Shown here in pieces: positions 1-11,876 of a DNA stretch of 64,000 nt. Source of the stretch: Pipra filicauda (taxonomy: Eukaryota > Chordata > Aves > Passeriformes > Pipridae); assembly GCF_003945595.2 (NCBI RefSeq), contig NW_024104507.1:1-64000 (forward strand), written 5' to 3'. Made by a program: the position numbers and the translations under genes. The notes beneath the pieces are model-generated. The model saw only the letters and a list, made by a program, of their open reading frames with translations, had not been told where the DNA came from and made no database searches. Position 1 is the stretch's first letter. Each line of letters opens with the position of its first letter.

Positions 1-3000
1 TCTTCTGTTATTTGTTACTGTAACAAAATTTTCTGAGCTTTAAAACCTCTTATCACTGTTCTGAACTTCAGGTTTCAACACAGAAAAAAAATGTCATATT
101 TTCTTTGAAGGAAGCTTCTTTGTGTCAGCACAAGCATAAAGTAAGATCATAATTTTAGAAGGAGACTTAAAAAATTGGTTAACATGCTTGCCTAATGGTA
201 ATAACATTTTCTTATTTGTGGACCAGATTTTGCCAGAATGCAAAAAAGAGAACATCCATCGAAAACTAACAAATATGTTGAACAAACAAAATCTTTTAGC
301 TATGGAGCTCACTGCTGCAGGATATTATCCAAGTAAACAACTTAATGTACACACCCACACATTAAACCCTAAATAATCAGAGAAAGTAGAAGATTATTTT
401 TTTTAATTTTGTCTGTTGTAGTAATCTTCATGATTCATGATTTGTGAGCATCTCAGCCAATAATTATCTAGTGTCAAACCCTTTCTCTTCCTTTTTATGT
501 TTTAAGAACTAAATAATGGGACAATGGCCAGATAAGACTACTGATCTGATGCAGAAAGACATTTGTGTTCCTACACCAGATATAGGAATTTCCCTTAAAG
601 GAAAGACTGAACCTTTGAAGGGAATTTTACCATGGATATTAATCCACTCAGTGAACCTGTGATATTCTGGCTTATTTAGATAATTTGACCTTCAAATTTC
701 ATCTTTGAATTACTTTGCTTTCAGGCCAGTGTGTAGGATTATTTAAATGCATACAGCTGAAGAGATGACTAAGGTAGGTATCTTGGGTTTTTTACTTAAT
801 TAACATTTTAATCGAAATATTATGCACAGATATACGTCAGAGGAATTCCAGGGCACTCTTCACTTCACAAAGCAGGCCTGTGTCTTTGATGGAGATGAGC
901 CAACATGTGTTTTTGTCCTAATGAAATTCTTTTTGTCAGCTCACTAACTGGTGAATAATTTAAACCTTGAAGAATACAAGTCAAATGATTTCTCTGAATT
1001 GATTTAGAAAAGGGGAAACAACCACCCCTTCAGAGACTGACCCTAAACAGGTGTGAGTGCAGGGGAAGCATTTGAAAGACAGAGGTTGACATGTTTTTGA
1101 ATAGCAGATCAGTGCATTTTGAATCAACACAAAAATCATGTTGCATTTGGATTTTGAAACACCAGTTGGCTGCTTTTAAGCATTTAGGTGTGTTATTTCT
1201 GTCTTCCCTTGCATCCTGTTTTCTTGCAGAACACCATTTATTAGAAGACTGTCCAGTAAGAGAACAGATGACTTTTTTTCATCAGCTTGAACTTGCACAC
1301 AGGTTTTTTTTCTTTCAGAATAGCTTTTGATTCTGTCTGTTCCATTTATTCTTTGCTCCACGGGCAGAATCCATCAACTCTATACCATAAGCATGTGTGC
1401 CCTGTGTGCTGTCCTGACACAACCTTTTCATGTAACTTTCTAAATTATAGTGGGGCTTATGAAAAAGAGTTGAGATCTGCAAGAAATTTCCCACGTCAAA
1501 AGAGTTCAGAACCCCCCAGATCATAATCTACTCACTTCCTGCTGAATTCTGTTTGGAGTCGCTAAATACTTTTGCTGTTCTGTGAGTAAAACAATTTGAG
1601 GTGGATAAATACATACATACACATATGCAAACAAAACCTATAAGAGTGAGTTAGAAATTAAAGAATTTTCCCTGGAAGTGTTATTGTCAGGTTGAGAAGC
1701 AAGGATTGAAAAATCGCTTCTAGAATAGAGGCATCTGAACAGAAAGCTTAGAGCATGGATTTAATGCTTGGATTAGTAGGTAGGTATTTTCAGTCACTGT
1801 TGATGGATCTTCACTTTTACAGTGACAATAAGAGAGGAGAACAATGTTCAAAGCTTCATTTAAGCATCTAGATGTCTCATTAATAGGCTCCTGTTGCATA
1901 CATTATAATTCCCCAGCCAAGTACAATATTCCTCTGAGGTGTCCTTTGTGGCCGCTCTCTGTGTGAAGGTCTACCTGGATGTAAATGGTTTGTCAGGCAA
2001 ATGGCTTTCTTGAAACTCTTGAGAGATTTGATAGAAATGGGAGAATAAAGGCCATGTTCAATGACTATTGAAAGTTGCAGACCAAAAGTACTGTGAGGTG
2101 AAGTGGGAGGATGAGGATACACCATCCTTATCAAGTATGCTGCATAACTTGTAACTGTGGCACCTTCAGCAGTGAGGTCTGAAAACGAGCTCTGAAGTTA
2201 TCTTATAAATGGAAGTGGCAGGGGCATTTCCTTTTTTGTGTGGTTTTCTTTTCCTATCCATTTCAGGACAACAAATCATTCATCTGTTGCTATCATGGAA
2301 ATATCTACTTTCTATGTGGAGCTATTACAACTGCACATTCGAACTAAGTGTTTAATCAGCTGACCTTTTAAAACCAAACCCTGAAAATTGTATGCATTAG
2401 GAATCATGCACTAAAGACAAAATCCTGGATATTACAACCACTAATGTTTGTCTTTGCTATTATAGCTTTTCTTTAGAGGAAGAAATGTGAGCCTGGCTAT
2501 GATTTTCACTGTGGTTTAAGATTGTGAAAATTACTCACCGATGTGAATCAGGATTGAGGTGAAACATTACTGTAAAATACACAGTGAGTACGGTTTTATT
2601 TTTGTCTGGAAGTAGGTAGGAAAATTTTAAATCCTTTTGTTTATTAAAATCAACAGCTTTCCTTGCTCTTCTTAGTGAGGTAGGGCAAATATTTTAGAGG
2701 ACCATATAAGTATTGAATACTTTTTAGTAGCTGAAATTGTGTTCAATAGAAAAGAAGCATCATGGTCGGTTTATTATTTGACAGAAAGGAGTTGTCCTAC
2801 TTTTGGTGTATAGTAGAATGTCATTTAATCAATCACAGAGACCCTTTTACCAGTCTTATAGCTCTCAGTAATAAGAAATAAAGCCATCTATCTAATTTAC
2901 AAGATTGACACATTGACCTTATTTCATAATCTTTAACAGACTGTTCCAAATTTTGACTTTTATATTCTCACACCTGCAGAGACTTTTGCTCAAATAATTG

Positions 3001-4887
3001 CATCATTACCACCCTACCCCATCTGTATGCATTGCCAAATCCTAAATTAAAATCACAGCTCTTTAAACATTCTCTTTCCATGTTATCATTGCATTTAATG
3101 CTAACGCTCATTTTAAAAGACAATAAGACATGAGACTGCATGGTTCAGCTACAATTTTATACTCAACACTGCAGTACAATTGTGGTTTAGAATGTTGTGC
3201 AAAGTGTAAGGACTAAAAAGTTCTATTGTGTAGCAGCTAATCCTGTAGATGTGATAACAAGTCTATTCCCCCTTGCATTCAATGCACTATCTTTTTCCCT
3301 TGATACTGCAACAAAGAAAGCAATTAACAGATTATTATATTAATGGGCCCCAGTTAAACCTGTGCAGTGCCAAATTAATATTTCAAGCAACTGTCTCAAT
3401 ACCTTTTATAAGAAAAGGCAGTAAACCTTTGGTTTTAGGAGAATTAACATAGTAATCCTGAACTACAGGGAATGAATGCAGTAACCAAGTGTACTAAACT
3501 AGATAAATGAACAGTAAAAGGAGATAACAAATTTTAAAAATGTTTTTCTTTCCCAAAGCTAAATTATAAACAGATGTCGGGATGACCTTTTCTCATGGTA
3601 GAAAAATACATGATGCCTAATAGAAGTTGTGAGCATTGAGAACAACTGGCTCTTGAATTGGTGACAGCATTATCTTAATAGCAATTTCTGCTTTCTAATT
3701 TGTTCCAGTGAGGTGTTGCAAAATCTTGGAAACTTTGCCACAGGATGTAGGTCGTTTGAAGTGCTCACCTTTCTCAACAGTAGAGTTTAGAGTCCGTGTA
3801 GGTGCACAATGGAGGTGAACAAGGTCTGCCTCAAATTCTGGCTGGGTTGAAACATCCCGGTAGGATTGATTACATGTTCTCACCATGGAAAACTTCAAAC
3901 TGAGAACAATTATTCACTTTTTTTTTTTTTACTTTTTTTTTTTTTTTAATTTACTAATCTTTCCATATCTGTGATGCTTATGAGGCCTTATAGACATGCC
4001 CATCCTCTGCCTGTCATCACAGCCATGCCAGATATTGCTTTGCAGTCCAGTTTAAGTGTCCACACAGGAACCAGTCTTAACTAGCACTAGTGTTAAAGAG
4101 ATGGTTCAGCAGCTTACAGCTCCAAAAAACATCCTTTATTTTATGGGTGGGTTGTGGGAGGACATGAGTTTCAAAATTGGAGACAAAACTTAGCTGCAAG
4201 TGTCTCAAAACTCGTACAAGGACTGTTCACATTTACTTAATAAGCTGTTTGTCGTGCTAGAAAAGGATAAACAAAACTATGACTAATACATACTTTTATT
4301 CAGTTTAATAAATCCTGGGATTCATTTTCCCATTTAGAAAGATGTTTCTAACATTAGAACCAATAAATTTTCTAGAAAGTACTCTTAACAGAATGATTTG
4401 ACAGTGTTCAGCCAAATAAAAAATATAAATCTTGCTGTTTATGCCAATTAGTTGAGCAAGGCACCGCAAAATCCTTTTCTTCACAGAATATGATGTATTT
4501 CAAATCACTTTAAACATTTTTCTAAGGAAAATTAATTTTTTTTCACTATTTCCCCTAAGAAAATGTAAAATGGCACAAGCTGAGTAATATTTCTTGGGTT
4601 TTTTCCAAGTGTTTAGCTATGAAAAGCCCATTTCAGTATGAATTAAAAGCAGTTGGTGATTCTTCAAGGGTCAGTAGACTAAAATCCTCACTTTAAATAA
4701 TGATGGAATTTCTCAAATTAATCCATTTTCAGTACTAGAAATTCCAGTCAGTAACCTATCCTAATCTTTTCTCCCCTTTTCAGTAGGCTTTTTGCCTCTT
4801 CTGTCAAAAAGTGTCATCTACTCTTGTTCTCTGGTCTCACAGACATGCTCTGAATTTTGTCTGGCTATGGATAAAACATCAAATTAA
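1..4887. other. AT-rich intergenic or intronic DNA, no gene recognised
   Basis: I see no coding region or RNA gene here. Open frames are at most about 80 codons on either strand and resemble no family I know. A T-rich tract (3918-3948) interrupts otherwise unique-looking DNA. A short 8+1+8 inverted repeat lies at 11-27 (tttgttac / gtaacaaa). CpG is rare, as expected for methylated vertebrate DNA. Stretches around 2870-3120 and 3300-3480 are rich in TAAT cores and contain no obvious repeat, so they could be conserved noncoding DNA, but the sequence alone cannot show that. Confidence 0.6.
3918..3948. repeat. T-rich low-complexity tract
   Basis: Two runs of T, about 12 and 15 long, are separated by AC. 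This could be the reversed poly(A) tail of an old minus-strand retroinsertion, but no recognisable element body adjoins it. A simple slippage tract is equally likely. Confidence 0.85.
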
Positions 4888-4905
4888 AGTTGTGAATTCA
4901 CAACT
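4888..4905. repeat. 18-bp perfect palindrome
   Basis: The sequence agttgtgaattcacaact equals its own reverse complement, with an EcoRI-type GAATTC core in the centre. The flanking bases do not extend the symmetry. It could bind a dimeric factor or extrude as a small cruciform. No function is established. Confidence 0.9.
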
Positions 4906-5044
4906 CATTTTGGGAAACAAATCTGGGTTAAAACCCAAACAATCTGATCCACACAGTTTTTCTTTATTTTAGATAATAAGTAAATAATTCTGCCACCACT
5001 TCACATCTGTGTAATTTGATGTACACAAAGGAATTTTTTTTCTT

Positions 5045-5066
5045 TATGTAGAAATGTTTCTACATA
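5045..5066. repeat. Inverted repeat, 10-bp arms and 2-nt spacer
   Basis: The left arm tatgtagaaa (5045-5054) is the exact reverse complement of the right arm tttctacata (5057-5066), with TG between them. It lies about 80 bp upstream of the L1-like ORF1 remnant and 140 bp downstream of an 18-bp palindrome. Whether it belongs to a mobile element cannot be told from this window. Confidence 0.9.
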
Positions 5067-5145
5067 GGTCCAGTCTTAGCCATACCAGCAAAAAGGAAGA
5101 TTGAGAGGACATATTTATCTGATAAATAAAATACATCTTTGAGCA

Positions 5146-5484
5146 ACTGCTGTAGTGGAAAGGATTAGCAATTCAGAAGATGGTATTTCAGGCTTTAAGA
5201 AGGATAAAGAATAACATAACAAGGAAATATTTTATCTCCTTGACACAGTTGACAATCTGGGGAATCACCACAGAAGATCAAACATGAAAATAATTGGCCT
5301 TCCAGAGCATGCTGAAGGGTCTGACTTTATAAAATGCATTCACTCTTTTCTTAAAGATCTGTCTGCAAGACACAGTTCATATTTTTCAAGTTACAGAAAA
5401 AGCTCACCAACCCTGGAAATGGTAAGAATGCAAGATCACTTCATGAAAAATGCTTTAGTTATTGAGATGGGATATATGGATTAA
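5146..5484 (+). pseudogene. Decayed L1/Tx1-type LINE ORF1 fragment
   Basis: In intact elements this protein is a trimeric nucleic-acid chaperone that coats LINE RNA and supports target-primed reverse transcription. The frame beginning at 5146 reads ERISNSEDGISGFKK, which resembles the end of the ORF1 coiled coil. After a TAA stop (5212-5214) the same frame continues through VDNLGNHHRR and then RRSNMKIIGLPEHAEGSD (about 5272-5325). This corresponds to the family signature DLEN-RSRRNN-IRI-GLPE-AEG at the entry to the RRM-like domain. The segment ending SFLKDLS fits the following helix. Beyond about 5400 the match fades, and another frame may carry on after an indel. The frame ends at 5482-5484. 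The coiled-coil N-terminus, most of the RRM and C-terminal domains, and any ORF2 reverse transcriptase are missing or unrecognisable. One in-frame stop and the lost C-terminus show it is not functional. The family call is by eye from motif recall. The exact clade (L1 versus Tx1-like) is not resolved. Confidence 0.72.
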
Positions 5485-8400
5485 AAATAACCTGCGGGTA
5501 AAGGGAAGTTCTAGGAGGAAAGATATGGAGACAAGCCTAAAAATCATCTGTTGAAATGTCTAGAGGGTAAAGGATCTTTGGGTCCATAGAAGTTGAGTTC
5601 TCTGACATACCTGGTAATACCTGCCCACAATGCTAATGGATTATGATGGTCTGGGGCTTTTTTCATTTACCAGAAATACAAAAGAACTGAAGGCTAACTA
5701 AGGAATTATTATTTAAAGCTGGATTTTTAAATGGAAGGATTCTATGAATATGAAAGCCATAGGATCCCCTCAGGGAGTTTATTCTAGAGTTTCTTGCTTT
5801 ATATCTGTTTTTCAGAACAGATAATACAATACCGTGGTGTATTAAAGCAGTAGTACCTATTTCTATAACTTTATCTAACTTTATCTAACCTCCATAGAGA
5901 TCAGTAGTCATTTCACTGGTTGACCAGTGTCTTTCTAGGAAATAAAAGTAGTTTTTCTTGTGTTACAAAAGTCACAAGTGGAGGGGTCTTGAATTTTTGA
6001 ATTAATAAGAAATAAGCTCCATTCTGATGTTGTATAGCAGGTAGAGCTGGGAGCCAATGTAGTAAATAGCACAGGCAGAATTCTCATAACTGAGTATGAA
6101 ATTTTGCATTAACATAATTTCCTCATTAGCATTTGGACCATCTAGCATACAGATGCTAATCCTAAAATATCTTTCACAGAGTTTGCCTCATTTATGAGTT
6201 CTGGTAAACAGTAAATCCAATGAATTCATTGTGTTTATACAGTGGAGGTTTTTAGATTCAGTATATCCAATTACCAAAGAGAATGCAGTTGGGAAAACAT
6301 TCTATTAAAAAAAAAAAAAAGACTGTTAAATTATGTTATTTCATGTCTTGCCACCATCTGTAATATCACAGGATTCCATGCAAAGAAACTCTTCTCAAAT
6401 CCCATTAGTAGCTTGGCTTATCCATGTCTCTGAGCTCAGAAAGCCAAGAACCAAGAATGTCTCTGATGAAGCTGCCTTATGTCTAATTAACTGAGGATAA
6501 AAAATGAGTTTCTAATATTGACAGTTCTATACCAACTTCAGGAAAATTGGCAAGAATGTTCGGATTATCTGAAGAGAAAAAAAAGAAAGGAATATGCAGA
6601 ACAAGATGATCACTTAGCAAGCTAGTAGCCAGACTGGAAGGCTGTGTGAAAACTGACATTTTGAAATACAGCCAGAAAGAAAAACTGGAAGAAGACTGTG
6701 AGGGTAACAAATATATGATCTTTGAAGAAGATGCTCTTCGGAAAACATGTGTGTACCTTTCAGCTAAAAGGCTGAAAGGCTTCAGTATTATTTTTTTCTA
6801 GGGGTTGGATTTTAGGTAGCAGAATGCAGCAAACAGGTAGAGATTTTTGGTCAGATTTAGTTATGCAGTTGCACTATGACAGTTCTCCAACAGCAACAGT
6901 CCTCATCATCTATCTCAAACAAGGAGAAAAATTGGTTTGCTACAATTGCCACTTAGAAAAAAAAAAAGCAGAGACCAAGTGATGATCTGTTTGTGGAAGC
7001 AGACATACACAGCAATTAAAGAGTGCACCTCTAGTTGCTTATAGAACATTTGTAATGTTTCTTGTTTTAGGTAAAATTTAGGGCATGAGAAATATTACAT
7101 TCTTAATGATGTTTTGTGTGATGTCTTTCCCATGCAGATTTATAGTGTACTCTTGGATCTGGGAGATTCATTGCTTATCAGAGGATATGTTGAAATAAAA
7201 ATTTAACTATATTCTTAGTAAAAATCAAGTGGCTGCAGCCTGTCTGTGAATGGCAGCACCATGATCTTGCAGCCATGTTTAGATATGTGACTAGATTAAG
7301 GAAGACCTCTTTGCCTGGCAGAGAAAAGCATCCCTACCTAACAGCACATCAGCTCTGTTACTCTGCTTCCATGAAGTCTGGGCAGCAGGAGAGAACAGGG
7401 AATGCTAAACAGGGAGTTCCTGCCTCAGCAGTCTGGGCAGGGATAGAAAGAGGACTCAAGATCTGAGTCTCCTTGTCTCTCTTCCATAAATCCATCTCTG
7501 AATATTGTTTATTAAATCTACATATACTCCTATCCTGGAAAAGGAGCAAGCATATATGGCTGGTGTGCAATCTCTTTTTATTCAGGCACGACAGCCTGGC
7601 TTCCACTGCTTGCTGAACCAGGGGTATTTGAGGCAAAGCAAAAACTCTCTCCATTTTTTTCTGAAGCTTGCCTAAATGAATCTTTGGTATTTTTCATCTG
7701 CACTGTAGACCCGAGACAAAACTTTGGTAGTGCTGAGCTTGTGACTGTCGTGAGACTCACGATCTCACAGGCCATGGCAGATGCCACCCTGTCACATATT
7801 TACAACCAGGATGGGCCAAACTAATCAAACACAACTGGGCAGTCTCTCACACACCTCTTCCTTGCCATTTCTGCAATGGCTATAAAATGGGGTTATGTGG
7901 GGTATTTCAAAAGGAGAACAGAAGGTCAAGTCAGATGTAAATATGATTTATAATGTTGGCTTTTCTTTTCATGGCTAATAATCATGTAATTGCTGTAAAA
8001 AAACCCCCACACAACAGCTTTCTACTTTTCCTCATTTATAGCCTTACTTTTCATCTAGAATGCAATAATTTTCAAACCACAGTTCCTTTCTATGGTATTT
8101 TTATGAAACTGGAATGCTGTATTGTTCTTTGATCTGACAGGTAATCTTTCAGGCAATAAATTGCTGTTCTCTTTCAGCCTAGGTGCCATTCTCTCATGTG
8201 ATCTCAAATAATGACTAATTTAGTAAGTGAGTACTTAGAGTGTTTCTCACCTTGAAGCTGGTAGTCTCAAAAGAATTCTCTTGTTTGGTTTCTCCCCTGT
8301 TGATCATCCTGTAGTATTTCCATTTTGTAGCAACAGTTATTCCATTTTGATTATTTTGACAGTATAGAAATATTTTCTGCTTGAATTGGACTAAGAAGGT

Positions 8401-8635
8401 TGCAAATGCAAAGGTTCAGTGTACATTTCATTCTCTTTTTTATAATCACAAAATAATCTTCTACTCCCTGCATAACTCTGTACAGTCAATGAGTAAGATA
8501 ACAATCCATGTCAGGAAGTTTATTGGATTATGGTTTAAGTGTATCAAGGATATTTTTTCAATTCAAAATTCTGTAACAGTAGAAGTTCTGTTACACTATG
8601 GCCATAGTACATTATAATTTCTCTGCATAAATACA

Positions 8636-8751
8636 TTTCTTTTTCTTATTTTTTTTTTCCTCCTTCGTAAAAACCCCGTGGGAAGAAAGACAGGTAGACA
8701 GGCCTGATAACTTGTCAAACAGGCAAGAGGGAGGGAGAGAGGGAGAAAAAG
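8636..8751. repeat. Low-complexity T-rich and purine-rich tracts
   Basis: A T-rich run (8636-8662) is followed about 60 bp later by a GA-rich run built from gaggg and gagag units (8725-8751). These are ordinary simple-sequence tracts with no recognised element between them. Confidence 0.75.
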
Positions 8752-10994
8752 ATACTGTTTCATTACAAAGAGAGCATATCCAGAAGATCAAACCTCTAAG
8801 ACAGTTCCTGCATTATCAAAATCAGACTTTAATTATAATTATAAAAAAAGTGAAGGGGGAAAGTGCTGAAAAAAAGGTCCATTACAGTTCATTAGAAAAT
8901 GCTGTACCAAAGTCTGGGCATTCCTGTCTTTTTAGTACCTTTATTGAACATAATGTTTCCTGAATTATAAAAATCTGAATAATTGGCTAAAAGCATTAAT
9001 GAGTTCTTGGGGAACTCTTGAATGTGAAAGATGAAAATGAGGCTCAAGAAAATCTGTTTCTGAAACTTTACTCGTTAAAGTAACCTTGTTTCTGGGTGAG
9101 TAACTCTCCACCAGTCTTTACACACTACCAGGCCTGGAAGAATGGACTCTTAGTCCTTCTCATATGAACTCCATGCAACAGATTTGAAGGGAAGTGCATT
9201 CTGTCATGAAAGCAAAGAAAAGATTGGAGAACATTAGAAAAGGGTTCTACAATATATATACACCACTGCTGAGGCAGCTCCAAATCCATCTCTTACCCCA
9301 CCTATCAGCACTTTGCAGGGTGGGGGAAATCACGGGGTTTATGGGTGGATTTTTATGGGAACTTTTTGTGCAGTATTTTCCACATTGCTGGGGTAGCAAG
9401 TCCATGGCTGTGACTCCTCTGTGTGCTCGTGTTCACAGAGCAAATGAATCCCTAAGTAGTGAGACGTGTAATAGTTAGGGCTAGAAAATCAATTTGTGGC
9501 TAGGAAGGGTGAGTTTCTGTGGTAGAGGGGAGCACTGGGGATAGAATTCCTCCTTTGCTTCCCTCTGGCAAGCTGAAGCACAAGCATGGTTAGCTGAGAT
9601 GGAGTGGGAGCCACAGCACCTGGGCCAGAGAGAGAAATCAGAGCACTGACTTTGCTAAATAAGCCATAGGAGGGCTGGAATAAGGAGCCACACTTCAGGA
9701 GGTGACTAATGTGTTTTTCCTCAGAATCTGACAGGATTGACTGTTCTGTCCTCTTGCTGTTTTGATCTCTTTAAAAATTAACAACTATGAATAGAAATAG
9801 ATGAAAGACTGTAGCGAGCAGTTTCCCAGTTTCAAACAGGCAGATTCATGGGTATGTTTTTATTTATCTGAAGCTGAGGAAATATTGCTGATTCCCTTTA
9901 GACATAAACTTCTTTAAGTTATATTTGTGGACCAAAAAGGGGCTTTTATTTTTATTTAGGCTCCCAGATAGTGCTTACTCTGTGTATGGATGTCAAAATA
10001 AATTTTGTGAAAAATCAAGTCTGTGGGGATCAGCACCTGGCTTTATTTGATCACTGAATGATAGATGACCTAGCAAACATAGAGCAGAGAGGTCTGGAGG
10101 AGCTCATGGAGACATAAAAGCTCTGTGAAAATAAGACATTCTGGAGATTTGGTGTAATATCAGGACCATGCTTTTTGCCATCTATTCTTTACAGCAACTC
10201 ATGCAGTGGTCAAGGCCTGATAAGTATTTTGGTCCTGCAAGCAGTAATAGTGAACTAAAAGCCTTTTCAGATCAGGGATGATGCCTCTTCACTCCTTTTT
10301 CCAGAAATGCTCTGAAAGAAGGGACTGTAATGACTACAGAATAACTGTAGTCTCACAACTTAGTGAGATGGGACACAAGAAAGTAAAACCTCCCTAAAGA
10401 TCTGATAAACACTTTATGGCAATTCCCCTGTTTTACCAGATGTTTTTCAGTTTTGTAGTTTAAAAGATTTTAAATGGTTTATGAGTATCCTGGAGGTCTT
10501 TCATTACGTGCTCTTGTATAGTAGTAATCCATAGCATAGATCCAAATTGGATCCTGGGAAAGCTATTGCACTTCTTATGTTCCTTTAAAGGCTGAGGGGA
10601 GAAAATTATCTTATAATCTTTACCCTTTTGTGCATTATCTTTCAGGGTTACTTTTTCAAACTATGCTGCTTTTTAAGTGTTTGTCTCCCACAGAGGACGT
10701 TATTCTTTTTATGGTGATATTAACATAGTTAAAAATAACATGTAATTTGATAAAATTCCTAACATATTTCTATCTCTAACAACACACAAGACAGAATTGC
10801 TTTGGAGAAAGAAGACAGGAATGTTTGTTTTCTCTTTATGTTTACATATAAAGTCTTTATTGACAGAGCTTGTTTGGTTTTTTTCAAATGTTTGTATTCA
10901 GCAGCTTGCTTTCTGAGCCTCTGCCATGATGCACTGTGAATTGTAATGAAGGAATTGCTAAACTGAATAAATCTTTGGGTCACAAGTACAAAAA

Positions 10995-11016
10995 TAATGA
11001 CCTTTTTAGGTCATTA
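10995..11016. promoter_or_regulatory. Everted AGGTCA repeat (ER4-like), candidate site
   Basis: The arms taatgacct (10995-11003) and aggtcatta (11008-11016) are exact reverse complements separated by TTTT. This places two AGGTCA nuclear-receptor half-sites back to back with a 4-bp spacer, an ER4 arrangement. Some nuclear receptors are known to bind everted repeats, though usually with spacers of 6-8 bp. Binding here is inferred from the motif alone, and chance is possible. Confidence 0.3.
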
Positions 11017-11045
11017 CACGCAATGCTCAAGTTGCAGAATATGAG

Positions 11046-11553
11046 TTAATACGAGGAAGAGAAAGTGCTCTTGTTTCTGGAGCCACCACCTTGGGCTCTG
11101 CAGTCACCTGAACTGGTGGAGACCCAGACCATGATTTTGGCATTGCTTAAATCTGATGCAAATTCAGTCCTGTCTTTCCAATTGCCAAGTCCACCCCATC
11201 TCCCTGACTCCACTGTGCTCACACCAGCACTTGTGTGGCCACCTGGGGAGCTGTTCCAGTCCTCCCAAGGGATGGGAACGGGATGCTTGTTTGGGTCTCT
11301 GGATGGATGCTCCTCTTCAGCAGCATTCTGGGGTAATGCCAGATTAAAGTGGATATGTAACCATGGTTTCATGTTCTTAGGGCCAAGGATCTGTAAGTCA
11401 ATTACCAAAATAACCATTTCACAGTTCATTTTACCGTGTTCATTTGCAGACATACGAAAAATCTTCAGCCAAATGGAATTTCCTGTTTTAATCAGGTTTC
11501 CATGCAGCTGTACTCCAGAATGCCTCTCTGTAGCAAGCAGTTATAAAATATAG
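11046..11553. other. GC-richer patch open on both strands, unidentified
   Basis: The plus strand is open for 162 codons (11065-11553). The minus strand is open for 135 codons across nearly the same bases (11046-11453). Both are the longest or near-longest of their kind in this region. About 11080-11350 is visibly richer in G+C than its surroundings. The plus-strand product is rich in P, S and L with no motif I recognise, and the minus product is also unfamiliar. A locally raised GC content suppresses stop codons on both strands, which would explain the coincidence without coding. It might be an old exon, a retrotransposon piece or simply GC-rich noncoding DNA. I do not call a gene. Confidence 0.3.
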
Positions 11554-11615
11554 CTATAAAATCAGCTTTATTGACCATAGTAAGGCTGTGAAAATAGCTA
11601 TTTACTGTTCAAATA

Positions 11616-11660
11616 TTTTTTGGTTTTGTTTTTTTGTTTTTGTGTTTTTTTTTTTTTTTC
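11616..11660. repeat. T-rich tract ending in CAG
   Basis: A long T run with scattered G ends in tttttcag, which looks like a polypyrimidine tract with a 3' splice site. No open frame with a good donor follows closely, so it is kept as low-complexity sequence. Confidence 0.8.
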
Positions 11661-11778
11661 AGATATTTGCAAATCTTTCCTAAATTCAAGTGGTGGGCGA
11701 GGTGAAAAGAATTTTTTACCTGCTCAGCTGCTAAACTCCTCTCTTTGTCCTACAAAGTTATTTAAATTATTCATGGCT

Positions 11779-11876
11779 TCATAGATCTGAAAATCAGAAG
11801 GGACCATTATAATCTTGTAGTCTGACCTTCTGCATGACACAGGCCACATTTCCCCCAGTAGTTCCAATATTGTCCC
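11779..11876 (+). mobile_element. Old CR1/L3-type LINE 3' fragment
   Basis: The run tcatagat...cagaagggaccattata, then gtagtctgacc, then ttctgcatgacacaggcc follows the signature of an ancient amniote CR1/L3-like repeat (agaagggacc - atcatctagtctgacc - cacaggcc). That signature is common in turtles, crocodilians and birds, and is related to mammalian L3/CR1_Mam 3' sequence. Several substitutions and a lost base in the 'atcatctag' part indicate great age. It is nonfunctional. The boundaries are approximate, and the family call rests on remembered consensus. Confidence 0.6.

Larger units (their letters stand above)
5485..11045. other. AT-rich DNA, no gene recognised
   Basis: No gene, RNA or recognisable repeat was found apart from short low-complexity tracts: A14 at 6307-6320, T-rich 8636-8662 and a purine-rich run at 8725-8751. 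The longest open frame on either strand is about 98 codons (7358-7654, minus) and looks like chance. A weakly coding-like stretch at about 6492-6690 is rich in K, E and Q but broken by stops, and I recognise no family in it. An everted repeat of nuclear-receptor half-sites lies at the right end (10995-11016). Confidence 0.55.

Noticed and set aside
11641..11661. Polypyrimidine tract plus CAG as a splice acceptor
   Set aside because: No open frame with a credible donor follows, so it is more simply a T-rich low-complexity tract.
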